Origin: Chitinophaga niabensis
GTDB taxonomy: Bacteria; Bacteroidota; Bacteroidia; Chitinophagales; Chitinophagaceae
Direction of reading: 5' to 3'
Length of the DNA stretch: 64,000 nt
NCBI RefSeq assembly: GCF_039545795.1
Contig: NZ_CP154260.1
Span: forward strand, 1,121,001-1,185,000
Part shown: one piece after another, positions 45,590-53,961 of the stretch
How positions within the stretch are numbered: the first letter of the stretch is position 1
How the letters are laid out: the number at the start of each line of letters is the position of its first letter
Made by a program: the position numbers and the translations under genes
The notes under the pieces: model-generated
Databases searched by the model: none
Seen by the model: only the letters and a program-made list of their open reading frames with translations
What the model was told of the DNA's origin: nothing

Positions 45590-48226
45590 TTATAAAGTTT
45601 TCAAACTTTCTTCAATTGCCTGGATCTTGGCGATACAGTCCGCTTGCTTCTTTCGCTCTGCTTCCACCACTTCCGGTTTGGCATTTGCCACAAAGCGCTC
45701 ATTGGATAATTTGTTCTCTACAGACTTCAGGAAGCCCTGCTGGTATTCCAGGTCTTTGAGCAATTGTTCCTTTTGAGCGGCGGGGTCCACTTCTCTTTCT
45801 GTAACCAGATAGAACTTGTCTTTCCCGATCACCAGGGCAATTGCGCCGGGGATAGCTTCTTTCGTATAAGCTACCACGTTGGCATTCACCTGTTTGGCAA
45901 TGATGTTTTCTATCCGTTTAAATGCGTTTTCGTGATGTGTTTCAATATGTAAGCCAATCTCATCTTTCGGTTTGAACTGGTTTTTGTTACGGGCATCACG
46001 GATACTGCTGATCACTTCTTTTGCCAGTGCACCTTCCACCAGTACAGTATTGTTAGCAGCTGCAGGTCTGGCAAACTGACGGATCACTACATCATCTCCT
46101 GCTTTGCGTTCGCGGAGCAGGTGATAGAGTTCTTCTGTGATGAAAGGCATGAACGGATGCAGCAATTGCACAAGGCGTTCAAAGAAACCGATGGTCTTTT
46201 CATACACACCGGCATCGATGGGTTGTTCAAAACCAGGTTTGATCCATTCCAGGTACCAGCTGCAGAAATCGTCCCAGATCAGGCTGTATATAGCTTTCAG
46301 CGCTTCGCTGAGGCGGAAGTCTTTAAAGAGTTTTTCTACTTCTGCATGCACTTCGTTGAGGCGGTTCTCCATCCATTCCACTGCAAATGTGGGAACGGGG
46401 GCACCGGTATTTTCAACAGGTTTCCACATCTTCACCAGCTTGAGGGCATTCCACATCTTGTTGTTGAAGAAGCGGCCCTGCTCGCAGCTGGTATCGTCAA
46501 ACAGCAGATCATTACCTGCCGGAGAGGAGATCATGATACCGAAACGTACGGCATCTGCGCCATACTTTTCAATCAGTTCCAGCAGATCAGGTGAGTTGCC
46601 TAATTGTTTACTCATTTTGCGGCCCAGCTTGTCACGCACCATGCCGGTGAAGTATACATCGCTGAAAGGCTTTACCTGCTTGTATTCCAGGCCCGCCATG
46701 ATCATGCGTGCCACCCAGAAGAAAATGATATCCTGCCCTGTTACCAATACAGAGGTGGGGTAGTAGTAGTTGATATCTTTATTGTCAGGGTCGCTGATAC
46801 CGTTGAAAACCTCTACCGGCCAGAGCCAGGAGGAGAACCAGGTATCCAGGCAATCTTCATCCTGTTTTAATTTAGTGGCCTGTTTGCCGAATTTCTCCGC
46901 ATACAATTTCAACGCTGCATCATGTGTTTCTGCTACAACAAACTGACCGTTATCATCGTACCAGGCGGGGATCTGCTGCCCCCACCACAATTGGCGGGAG
47001 ATACACCAGTCTTTCACATTTTCCATCCAGTATTTGTAGGTAGCCAGGAAACGATCGCCGGGGTGGATCTTCACATCACCATTCACAACAGCATCCAGTG
47101 CGGGTTGCGCCATGTCTGCCATTTTCACGAACCATTGTGTGGAGATGCGGGGTTCCACTACCGTATCCGGGTTACGTTGGCTGTAACCGAGGCGGGTGGC
47201 GTATTCTTCTTCCTTCACCATCAGGCCTTGTTCCTGTAAGGCAGCTACTACTTTCTTTCTTGCGCGGAAGCGGTCTTCTCCCACAAATACTTCAGCAGCA
47301 GCGCTTAAGGTACCATCGTCATTGAGGGTGTCAACAATCTCCAGGTTGTGTTTAAGACCCAGGTTATAGTCGTTGATATCATGGGCGGGCGTCACTTTCA
47401 GCGCGCCTGTTCCAAATTCCTTATCAACATACGTATCATAAATGATGGGGACTTTCCGGTTCACCAAAGGCACTACGGCAAAGTGGCCATTGAGGTGTGC
47501 ATACCTTTCATCTTCCGGATTTACGCAGATGGCGGTATCACCCATGATGGTTTCAGGGCGTTGTGTGGCAATGGTGATGAATTCGCCGGTAGGTTTACCA
47601 TCTCCGTTTACGATCGCATATTTAACATGGTAGAGTTTACCATTCAGTTCCTTGTATTCCACCTCTTCATCACTGAGGGCGGTTTTGGCTTTGGGGTCCC
47701 AGTTGATCATACGGGCGCCGCGGTAGATGAGCCCTTTGTCGTACAGGTCTACAAATACGCGGATCACCGCTTTATAATAATGGTCGTCCATGGTGAAGCT
47801 CACCCTGTCCCAATCTACAGAACAGCCCAGTTTTTTGATCTGGTGGTAGATGATGCCGCCATATTTATCTTTCCATTCGTAAGCGTATTTCAGGAATTCT
47901 TCCCGGCTGAGCTGGCTTTTCTCAATCCCTTTTTCATCTTTCAGCATATTTACCACCTTGGATTCGGTGGCAATGGAAGCGTGATCAGATCCCGGGACCC
48001 AGCAGGCGTTAAAACCGCTCATACGGGCATGGCGGACAAGGATATCCTGGACGGTCTCATTTAACGTATGCCCCATGTGCAACACACCTGTTACATTCGG
48101 CGGGGGGATCACGATCGTAAAAGGAGGACGTTCATCGGGTACTGAACGGAAGTATTGTTTATCCATCCAGTACTGGTACCACTTGTCTTCTGCCGAGGCA
48201 GGGATATAATTCTTCGAAAGTTCCAT
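45590..48226 (-). CDS. valS: Valyl-tRNA synthetase
   Basis: A class I aminoacyl-tRNA synthetase charging tRNA-Val. It has 878 residues from MELSKNYIP (an in-frame ATG at 48244 would add six). The HIGH motif is GVLHMGHTLNE near residue 45 and the KMSKS motif reads GRKMSKQLGNSPD. The editing domain lies between them, an anticodon-binding domain follows, and a C-terminal coiled coil rich in Lys/Glu closes the protein, as in other ValRS. Confidence 0.96.
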   Translation of the reverse strand: MELSKNYIPASAEDKWYQYWMDKQYFRSVPDERPPFTIVIPPPNVTGVLHMGHTLNETVQDILVRHARMSGFNACWVPGSDHASIATESKVVNMLKDEKGIEKSQLSREEFLKYAYEWKDKYGGIIYHQIKKLGCSVDWDRVSFTMDDHYYKAVIRVFVDLYDKGLIYRGARMINWDPKAKTALSDEEVEYKELNGKLYHVKYAIVNGDGKPTGEFITIATQRPETIMGDTAICVNPEDERYAHLNGHFAVVPLVNRKVPIIYDTYVDKEFGTGALKVTPAHDINDYNLGLKHNLEIVDTLNDDGTLSAAAEVFVGEDRFRARKKVVAALQEQGLMVKEEEYATRLGYSQRNPDTVVEPRISTQWFVKMADMAQPALDAVVNGDVKIHPGDRFLATYKYWMENVKDWCISRQLWWGQQIPAWYDDNGQFVVAETHDAALKLYAEKFGKQATKLKQDEDCLDTWFSSWLWPVEVFNGISDPDNKDINYYYPTSVLVTGQDIIFFWVARMIMAGLEYKQVKPFSDVYFTGMVRDKLGRKMSKQLGNSPDLLELIEKYGADAVRFGIMISSPAGNDLLFDDTSCEQGRFFNNKMWNALKLVKMWKPVENTGAPVPTFAVEWMENRLNEVHAEVEKLFKDFRLSEALKAIYSLIWDDFCSWYLEWIKPGFEQPIDAGVYEKTIGFFERLVQLLHPFMPFITEELYHLLRERKAGDDVVIRQFARPAAANNTVLVEGALAKEVISSIRDARNKNQFKPKDEIGLHIETHHENAFKRIENIIAKQVNANVVAYTKEAIPGAIALVIGKDKFYLVTEREVDPAAQKEQLLKDLEYQQGFLKSVENKLSNERFVANAKPEVVEAERKKQADCIAKIQAIEESLKTL

Positions 48227-48287
48227 TTTCTTGATTAAGGCCATTTTAAGGCTTGCAAAAATATTGAATAAAACCGTAAAAAGCAGG

Positions 48288-48388
48288 GTATCCTTGCTTC
48301 ATCCTAGCTTCATGGTTGCTTTATCCTTGCTTCATGTCCTCGTCCGGAGCAGGTTTGCACAAGGATGAAGCAAGGATGAAGCATGGAT
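48288..48388. repeat. Imperfect inverted repeat with internal direct repeats
   Basis: Units of TCCTTGCTTCA-like sequence occur at 48291-48301, 48302-48312 (one base changed) and 48324-48334. The reverse complement unit TGAAGCAAGGA occurs at 48366-48376 and TGAAGCATGGA at 48377-48387. The outer arms can pair over about 22 bp with two mismatches around a loop of about 50 nt. It lies between the threonine aldolase stop and the valS start. Confidence 0.7.
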
Positions 48389-48442
48389 TATACAACCATA
48401 AGGCAAATTTCAGACGGTATTTGCACAATTATGTAAGGGAGA

Positions 48443-49456
48443 TCACTCCATGCTCCGGATCACTGCAATGGTCCTGTCCACCATTTCAGGTGTAATATCC
48501 AGGTGGAGTACCATGCGTACCTGTGTGGGGGAGATGGCCATCACGCGAATGTTCTGTTGCTGCATGAAATCCCGGAAGGTAATGGGCGACCAGGGATGTT
48601 TCACTTCAAAGATGAGGATATTGGTTTCCACGGGCAGCATATGCCCGGTGAATTCTCTTTCCAGCAGGGCGGCAGCAATCTGTTTTGCGTGCTGGTGATC
48701 TTCTGCGAGGCGTTCCAGGTTGTTTTCCAATGCATATATGCCTGTTGCGGCCATATAACCGGCCTGGCGCATACCGCCACCCAGTTTTTTACGCACGCGG
48801 CGGGCTTCTTTTATAAATGCGGCAGATCCCAGCAGTACGGAACCCATGGGGCAGCCCATTCCTTTATTGAGGCAAACGGAGATACTGTCGAACGTGGCGC
48901 CGAATTGTGCGGCTGTTTGGCCGGTGGACAGCAGGGCGTTGAAAAGCCGGGCGCCGTCCAGGTGTAATTTCAGGCCGTGATTGCTGCAGACTTCCCGGAT
49001 CTTTTCTATCTGTTCCCATTCGTAACAGCATCCGCCGCCACGGTTGGAAGTATTTTCCAGGCAAACGAGGGAAGTTCTGGCTTTGTGTACATCATCCGGG
49101 TTGATGGCAGCTTCCACATCGGCGGCAGTGATCATGCCACGGTCTCCTTCCAAAGCTCTCACCTGCGCGCCGGCGTTGAAGGCAATGCCGCCTCCTTCAT
49201 ATATATACACATGCGCCAGGGTGCTGCAAATTACTTCATCGCCGGGGAGGGTATGTACTTTGATGGCAATCTGGTTACTCATTGTGCCGGAAGGGCAGTA
49301 AAGGGCAGCCTCCATGCCAAAAAGTTCTGACATCATGGCTTCCAGTTTGTTCACGGTAGGATCTTCTCCGAAAACGTCATCTCCTGTCTGGGCTTCTAAC
49401 ATGGCATTCAGCATGCCTTTGCTGGGTTTTGTAAAAGTGTCGCTTCTGTAGTCCAT
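48443..49456 (-). CDS. Low-specificity L-threonine aldolase
   Basis: A 337-residue PLP enzyme splitting threonine or allo-threonine to glycine and acetaldehyde. It has the N-terminal YRSDTFTKPS, GDDVFGEDPTVN, YCPSGTMSNQIA, the Asp-containing LHLDGARLFNA, and the Schiff-base lysine in CLNKGMGCPMGS. It lies about 200 bp upstream of valS on the same strand, separated from it by the inverted repeat at 48288-48388. Confidence 0.93.
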   Translation of the reverse strand: MDYRSDTFTKPSKGMLNAMLEAQTGDDVFGEDPTVNKLEAMMSELFGMEAALYCPSGTMSNQIAIKVHTLPGDEVICSTLAHVYIYEGGGIAFNAGAQVRALEGDRGMITAADVEAAINPDDVHKARTSLVCLENTSNRGGGCCYEWEQIEKIREVCSNHGLKLHLDGARLFNALLSTGQTAAQFGATFDSISVCLNKGMGCPMGSVLLGSAAFIKEARRVRKKLGGGMRQAGYMAATGIYALENNLERLAEDHQHAKQIAAALLEREFTGHMLPVETNILIFEVKHPWSPITFRDFMQQQNIRVMAISPTQVRMVLHLDITPEMVDRTIAVIRSME

Positions 49457-49875
49457 TGAAAATTTTGCAATGAGTATTATAATAAATTAGAGAAGTTATT
49501 AATTTGAATGGTATTTATTTTCAATTGTTAAAATTTGCCTAAAGCCCCTGAAATAGTGACTAAAACGCTATAAAAATACGTTTATATGGAGTACTTTGTT
49601 ATACTAATTGAGACATAGAGGCTTAATTGAGAAACGATGAACAGTTGACAATGAACACTTAACGCTGAAGTTGCCCCGCAAATCGTAACCCATTTTACAC
49701 CATATCAAGTTATTTGGAAGAGTGGGGGATTAGCACGATCTTTGCACGCTAATTTCGCAACTGTGTAAGATATCACATTTTAATGTTACAACAAAAAATA
49801 TCTTTCCAGTGTTATAACGTTAGTATTCTCTGTGATGTGCGATCAAACTTTTTTTTGTAAACCAAATTTTAAAAT
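49457..49875. other. 419-bp intergenic region upstream of rpoD
   Basis: AT-rich spacer between the divergent threonine aldolase and rpoD genes. It holds no reading frame of note and no tRNA that I can recognise. The only clear signal is the putative rpoD promoter at 49714-49744, which leaves a leader of about 125 nt containing a T-rich stretch (49850-49858) just before the start. Confidence 0.6.
49714..49744 (+). promoter_or_regulatory. Putative rpoD promoter
   Basis: TTG (49714-49716), a 20-bp spacer, then GATCTTTG (49737-49744), which matches TAnnTTTG at all but the first position. It is about 130 bp before the rpoD ATG. Confidence 0.45.
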
Positions 49876-50733
49876 ATGAGGCAACTTAAAATTGCCACCC
49901 AGATCACCAATCGTGATTCGCAGGCGGTAGAAAAGTACCTGCAGGAAATCTCGAAGATCCCATTGTTAACTCCAGAAGAGGAGACCACATTGGCCCAACG
50001 CATTAAGATGGGGGACCAAAGGGCTCTAGAAAGATTAACTACAGGAAACCTTCGTTTCGTTGTTTCTGTGGCCAAACAATATCAACACCAGGGCTTAAGC
50101 CTCTCCGACCTCATCAATGAGGGCAATTTAGGGTTGATCAAGGCAGCACAACGTTTCGATGAAACTAAAGGTTTCAAATTCATCTCTTACGCTGTATGGT
50201 GGATTCGCCAGTCCATTTTGCAGGCTTTGGCTGAACAGGGCCGTCTTGTTCGTCTTCCGCAAAATAAAATTGGCACTTATAATAAAGCGAATAAAGCGTA
50301 CATGGCTTTTGAACAGGAGAACGAACGCGAGCCTTCAACAGAAGAGCTGGCTGAGATCCTGGAAATGTCTGAATCGGAGATCAACAATATCTTCCAAAGC
50401 AATACCCGCCACATGTCTCTCGATGCACCCGTGCACGAAGCAGAAGATGTAGCAATGGGCGATCTGCTGGAAGGTGGCGCTGTAACTGATGATGATGTGA
50501 TGCAGGATTCCCTGAGGGAAGAGATCCGCCGCGTGCTCAAGTCCCTGAGCCCCCGCGAAGCGGAAATTGTGAACGCTTACTTTGGTCTGGATGGTGAAAA
50601 TGGCGCAACAATTGAACAAATAGGGCAGAAGTATGATCTGACAAAGGAACGTATCCGCCAGATCAAGGAAAGAGCTATCAAAAGGCTGCAAAAAGCCCGC
50701 TATAGCGGTGCATTGAAATCCTATCTGGGATAA
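49876..50733 (+). CDS. rpoD: Primary RNA polymerase sigma factor (RpoD/SigA)
   Basis: Housekeeping sigma factor of the Bacteroidota short type, 285 residues, lacking region 1.1 and the non-conserved region. Region 1.2/2.1 begins DSQAVEKYLQEISKIPLLTPEEE. Region 2 contains LSDLINEGNLGLIKAAQRFD and GFKFISYAVWWIRQSI. Region 3 and region 4 end in the helix-turn-helix TIEQIGQKYDLTKERIRQIKERA. It is the factor expected to read the TTG/TAnnTTTG promoters noted throughout this window. Confidence 0.96.
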   Translation: MRQLKIATQITNRDSQAVEKYLQEISKIPLLTPEEETTLAQRIKMGDQRALERLTTGNLRFVVSVAKQYQHQGLSLSDLINEGNLGLIKAAQRFDETKGFKFISYAVWWIRQSILQALAEQGRLVRLPQNKIGTYNKANKAYMAFEQENEREPSTEELAEILEMSESEINNIFQSNTRHMSLDAPVHEAEDVAMGDLLEGGAVTDDDVMQDSLREEIRRVLKSLSPREAEIVNAYFGLDGENGATIEQIGQKYDLTKERIRQIKERAIKRLQKARYSGALKSYLG

Positions 50734-50765
50734 TTGGTTTAATTTTAATCTTCGAATCTGGGATA

Positions 50766-50804
50766 AAAGCATCCCGCCTATGCAAATGGCGGGATGCTTT
50801 TTTT
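50766..50804 (+). terminator. Terminator of rpoD
   Basis: A 13-bp perfect stem (AAAGCATCCCGCC/GGCGGGATGCTTT) with a 9-nt loop, running into a T7 tract. Confidence 0.85.
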
Positions 50805-50879
50805 ATGCCCATAGCTTACGATTATACCCGTATAGATACCTTTCGTACCTGCCGGTTCGGTTTTCTGCTCACAACCCGT

Positions 50880-50887
50880 TATTTTTG
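50880..50887 (+). promoter_or_regulatory. -7 element upstream of the DUF4249 gene
   Basis: TATTTTTG fits TAnnTTTG exactly and ends 7 bp before the chosen ATG at 50895, implying a nearly leaderless transcript if used. Confidence 0.4.
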
Positions 50888-50894
50888 CAATCTT

Positions 50895-51776
50895 ATGCGA
50901 AACGCACCTATTCCGCTTATCCTGACAATTATGTTGGGCACGGCCTGCCAAAAAGGGAATTCTGTTGATCTCCGGGACAAAGGAGCGCAACTGGTGGTGG
51001 AGGGGATGATTGAGGATGGCAAATTCCCGACAGTAACGCTGAGCCGCAGCCTGGATTACTTTTCAAAAATTGATCCCGAGCAATTACTGGCCTCTTTTGT
51101 ACATGGTGCAAAAGTGACCGTTTCCAACGGTATCACAACACACCAGCTGAGGGAATACAGTTCTGATACCAGCAATGGTACCGGTACCTGTTTCTATACC
51201 GTAGATACGGCAAACATCCTCAGTGCTTTTGTAGGGGAAAGAGGGATGAGCTATACGCTTCGCATAGAAGCAGAAGGCAAAGTGATCACTTCCATTACCA
51301 CTATCCCGGAGGGCAGGTTTTCCCTGGATTCCATCGGATGGAAAAGAGTGGAAGGTCCGGATGTTTCAAAGGTCCGCCTGTTTGTGAAAGTAACAGACCC
51401 GCCTGAAAGAGGTAATTATATCCGTTACTTTACTTCCCGCAATAAAGAAGACTTTATGGCAGGGCTCAACTCCGTGTTTGATGACAAAGTGGTGAACGGC
51501 ACTACTTTTGAAATACCACTGGACGCAGGTGTTGACAAGAATAAAGTAACAGAGATCAGTGAACATCAATTCTTTAAAAGAGGTGATACCGTTTCACTTA
51601 AGTTCTGTAATGTAGATCATGGTACTTATGATTTCTGGCGTACGCTGGATTATGCATATAATGATACCGGCAATCCATTCTCAAAACCTATTCGTGTGAT
51701 CAGTAATGTGCAGGGAGCATTGGGTAACTGGGGAGGGTATTGCGTAACATACAAGACCATTACTATACCAAAATAA
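50895..51776 (+). CDS. DUF4249 domain lipoprotein
   Basis: A 293-residue lipoprotein with lipobox MLGTACQKG and a DUF4249 domain (LVVEGMIEDGKFPTVTLSRS, immunoglobulin-like N-terminal part; EISEHQFFKRGDTVSLKF near the end). In Bacteroidota these are often encoded with TonB-dependent receptors; none is adjacent here, so this copy is an orphan. A frame upstream to 50805 is open, but it runs through the -7 element and lacks a signal peptide at its start. Confidence 0.85.
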   Translation: MRNAPIPLILTIMLGTACQKGNSVDLRDKGAQLVVEGMIEDGKFPTVTLSRSLDYFSKIDPEQLLASFVHGAKVTVSNGITTHQLREYSSDTSNGTGTCFYTVDTANILSAFVGERGMSYTLRIEAEGKVITSITTIPEGRFSLDSIGWKRVEGPDVSKVRLFVKVTDPPERGNYIRYFTSRNKEDFMAGLNSVFDDKVVNGTTFEIPLDAGVDKNKVTEISEHQFFKRGDTVSLKFCNVDHGTYDFWRTLDYAYNDTGNPFSKPIRVISNVQGALGNWGGYCVTYKTITIPK

Positions 51777-51803
51777 TCAAAAACCAACAACAGCAACAAC
51801 AGC

Positions 51804-52751
51804 ATGGAAAACAACACTCCACAAGAGCATGTACACGTACTGATCATCGGATCAGGCCCGGCGGGATACACGGCTGCTATTTATGCCGCCCGTGCCAACC
51901 TGAAACCGGTATTGTATCAGGGTATTCAACCTGGTGGTCAGCTGACCATCACTACAGAAGTTGAAAACTATCCCGGTTATCCGGAAGGTATCCAGGGACC
52001 TGAAATGATGGTGGACTTTGAAAAGCAGGCGAGCCGCATGGGTGCCGATATCCGTTATGGATTAGCTACCGCCGTGGACTTTTCCTCTCAGCCATATAAA
52101 GTAGAAATAGACGAAGAAAAAACAATCACGGCAGATGCCATCATTATAGCTACAGGAGCTTCTGCCAAATGGCTGGGCCTCCCTTCTGAACAACGCCTGA
52201 ACGGCAGCGGCGTTTCTGCCTGCGCCGTGTGTGACGGATTCTTCTTCAGAGGAAAAGAAGCAGCAATTGTTGGAGCAGGAGATACTGCAGCAGAAGAAGC
52301 ACTCTATCTTTCCAAGATCTGCTCTAACGTTCATATGCTGGTACGTAAGAATGAAATGAGAGCATCCAAAGTAATGCAGGACCGTGTGCTCAAAACTTCT
52401 AACATTATGGTTTACTGGAACTCCGAAACATTGGAAGTGACTGGTGAAAATAAAGTAGACGGTGTTCGTATCCAGAATACCGTAACGAAAGAAGAAAAGA
52501 CCATTCCAGTGAGTGCATTCTTTGTAGCCATTGGTCACCAGCCTAATTCCGGCATCTTTGCCAATAAACTGGAGATGGACGATCAGGGATATATCAAAAC
52601 CATCCCCGGTACCAGCAGAACCAGTGTGGAAGGCGTTTTTGCCTGTGGAGACGTGCAGGATAAAGTATACCGCCAGGCAGTAACTGCAGCCGGCAGCGGT
52701 TGTATGGCAGCATTAGACGCAGAAAGATACCTCTCTGCAAAAGGACATTAA
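51804..52751 (+). CDS. trxB: Thioredoxin-disulfide reductase
   Basis: A 315-residue FAD enzyme that reduces thioredoxin with NADPH. Motifs are the FAD-binding GSGPAGYTAAIYAARA, the redox-active SACAVCDGFF (CxxC), the NADPH-binding VGAGDTAAEEALYL, and the C-terminal GVFACGDVQDKVYRQA. It follows the DUF4249 gene by 27 bp and has its own terminator downstream. Confidence 0.96.
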   Translation: MENNTPQEHVHVLIIGSGPAGYTAAIYAARANLKPVLYQGIQPGGQLTITTEVENYPGYPEGIQGPEMMVDFEKQASRMGADIRYGLATAVDFSSQPYKVEIDEEKTITADAIIIATGASAKWLGLPSEQRLNGSGVSACAVCDGFFFRGKEAAIVGAGDTAAEEALYLSKICSNVHMLVRKNEMRASKVMQDRVLKTSNIMVYWNSETLEVTGENKVDGVRIQNTVTKEEKTIPVSAFFVAIGHQPNSGIFANKLEMDDQGYIKTIPGTSRTSVEGVFACGDVQDKVYRQAVTAAGSGCMAALDAERYLSAKGH

Positions 52752-52760
52752 TTTCATCAC

Positions 52761-52791
52761 GAAGGATCAGTGTAAAACATTGATCCTTCGA
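52761..52791 (+). terminator. Terminator after trxB
   Basis: A 10-bp perfect stem (CGAAGGATCA/TGATCCTTCG) with an 11-nt loop, followed by ATATTTTAT. It is just 12 bp before folB. Confidence 0.6.
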
Positions 52792-52802
52792 TATTTTATA
52801 CT

Positions 52803-53153
52803 ATGCTATCTATTGCGCTGGAGGGATTAAAATTCTACGCTTATCATGGCCTTTACCCGGAAGAACAGGTAATAGGCAATTATTTCTTACTGGATATTGA
52901 AGTAAGTATCCCGGAACCGCAACATCCTTCCTCCCTGATCGAATCCGTTAACTACGAGGTTTTACACGCTATCGCCAAACGTATTATGGCAACACCGCAG
53001 CCTTTGCTGGAACAGGTGGTACATGATATTTCGGTGACCATCAAAAGCACTTTCCCTGCCGTGAGCCGTTCAAAAGTAGTACTGAAAAAACAGGCGCCGC
53101 CCTTTGGTGGAGACCTTGCTTTTTCCGCGGTAACACTCGAAAAACAATACTGA
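52803..53153 (+). CDS. folB: Dihydroneopterin aldolase
   Basis: A folate pathway enzyme converting dihydroneopterin to 6-hydroxymethyl-dihydropterin. The 116 residues match the family size. Visible are LEGLKFYAYHGLYPEEQVIGN (catalytic-region Tyr and Glu), SVNYEVLHAIAKRIM and the closing VVLKKQAPPFGGDLAFSAV, a variant of the usual KP.AP..G motif. Confidence 0.93.
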   Translation: MLSIALEGLKFYAYHGLYPEEQVIGNYFLLDIEVSIPEPQHPSSLIESVNYEVLHAIAKRIMATPQPLLEQVVHDISVTIKSTFPAVSRSKVVLKKQAPPFGGDLAFSAVTLEKQY

Positions 53154-53205
53154 TCTTTAGCCAATATGACTTATTTTTGGATACCCATAAATTCAAGGTA
53201 GTCCT

Positions 53206-53961
53206 ATGCTTAAGAAAACCATTTTACTGTTTCTAACCTGCTGGGTTTCAATTTCCCTGCAAGCGCAAACCGTTGAAGAACTGTTTGCACAGGCGCAGCT
53301 GCTCGAAAAACAAATGAAGGATGCGGAAGCGCTCGTCAAATACAAAGAAGTTTTACAGGTATCTCCGGGCCATGTGCCCTCTTTCAACCAGGCCAGCCTG
53401 ATCTGTGGAAGAGAAGGTGCGCGGCAGAAAGACAAAGCACAGAAACTGGAGTATTTCAACCAGGCAAAGATCTATGCTTTCGAAGCCCTGAAAGTAGAAC
53501 CCGAAAATGCCGTTGCCAATTACGCCATGGCCATGTCATGGGCCTACATTGGTGCCATATCCGGTGCCAAAGAAAAAGTAGCAGCTTATTCGGAGACCAA
53601 AAAATATGCAGACCTCGCCATCAAATTCAAAGCGGATTACGCGGAACCTTATCACCTGCTGGGAAGATGGAATTATGAGCTGTCCAACTTCAACGGTATT
53701 GAAAAAGCAGCAGCCAAAGTATTGTTTGGCGGTGTACCTCCCGGAACAATTGAAGGCGCCATTGCCAGTTATGAAAAATGCAATCAGCTAAAAGCGAGCA
53801 TCATCCAGAACTATCTTGATCTCGCCATTGCTCTCAAACATAATAACCAGGAAACACAGGCCATGGAAGTGCTGAACAAAGGCTTGCGGCTTCGTCCCCT
53901 TATCCAGGACGACCAGGGTTATAAGTTAGAAATGAAGAAGATGCTGGAAGCTATGCAATAG
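53206..53961 (+). CDS. Secreted TPR-like repeat protein
   Basis: A 251-residue protein with a signal peptide (LLFLTCWVSISLQAQ) followed by helical tetratricopeptide-like repeats: AEALVKYKEVLQVSPGHVPS, YAFEALKVEPENAVANYAMA, YADLAIKFKADYAEPYHLLG. The WNYELSNFNGIEKAAAKVLF segment recalls the RMDN/FapA-like TPR family. It likely acts as a periplasmic protein-interaction scaffold; the partner is unknown. Its 3' end overlaps the convergent MATE gene by 11 bp. Confidence 0.8.
   Translation: MLKKTILLFLTCWVSISLQAQTVEELFAQAQLLEKQMKDAEALVKYKEVLQVSPGHVPSFNQASLICGREGARQKDKAQKLEYFNQAKIYAFEALKVEPENAVANYAMAMSWAYIGAISGAKEKVAAYSETKKYADLAIKFKADYAEPYHLLGRWNYELSNFNGIEKAAAKVLFGGVPPGTIEGAIASYEKCNQLKASIIQNYLDLAIALKHNNQETQAMEVLNKGLRLRPLIQDDQGYKLEMKKMLEAMQ

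Noticed and set aside
48250..48430. T-box riboswitch upstream of valS
   Set aside because: No T-box consensus (AGGGTGGNACCGCG) or specifier-loop structure is visible; the region is explained by the inverted repeat.
49457..49875. tRNA or small ORF upstream of rpoD
   Set aside because: No cloverleaf-like pairing or CCA-proximal stem was found, and frames are interrupted within a few codons.
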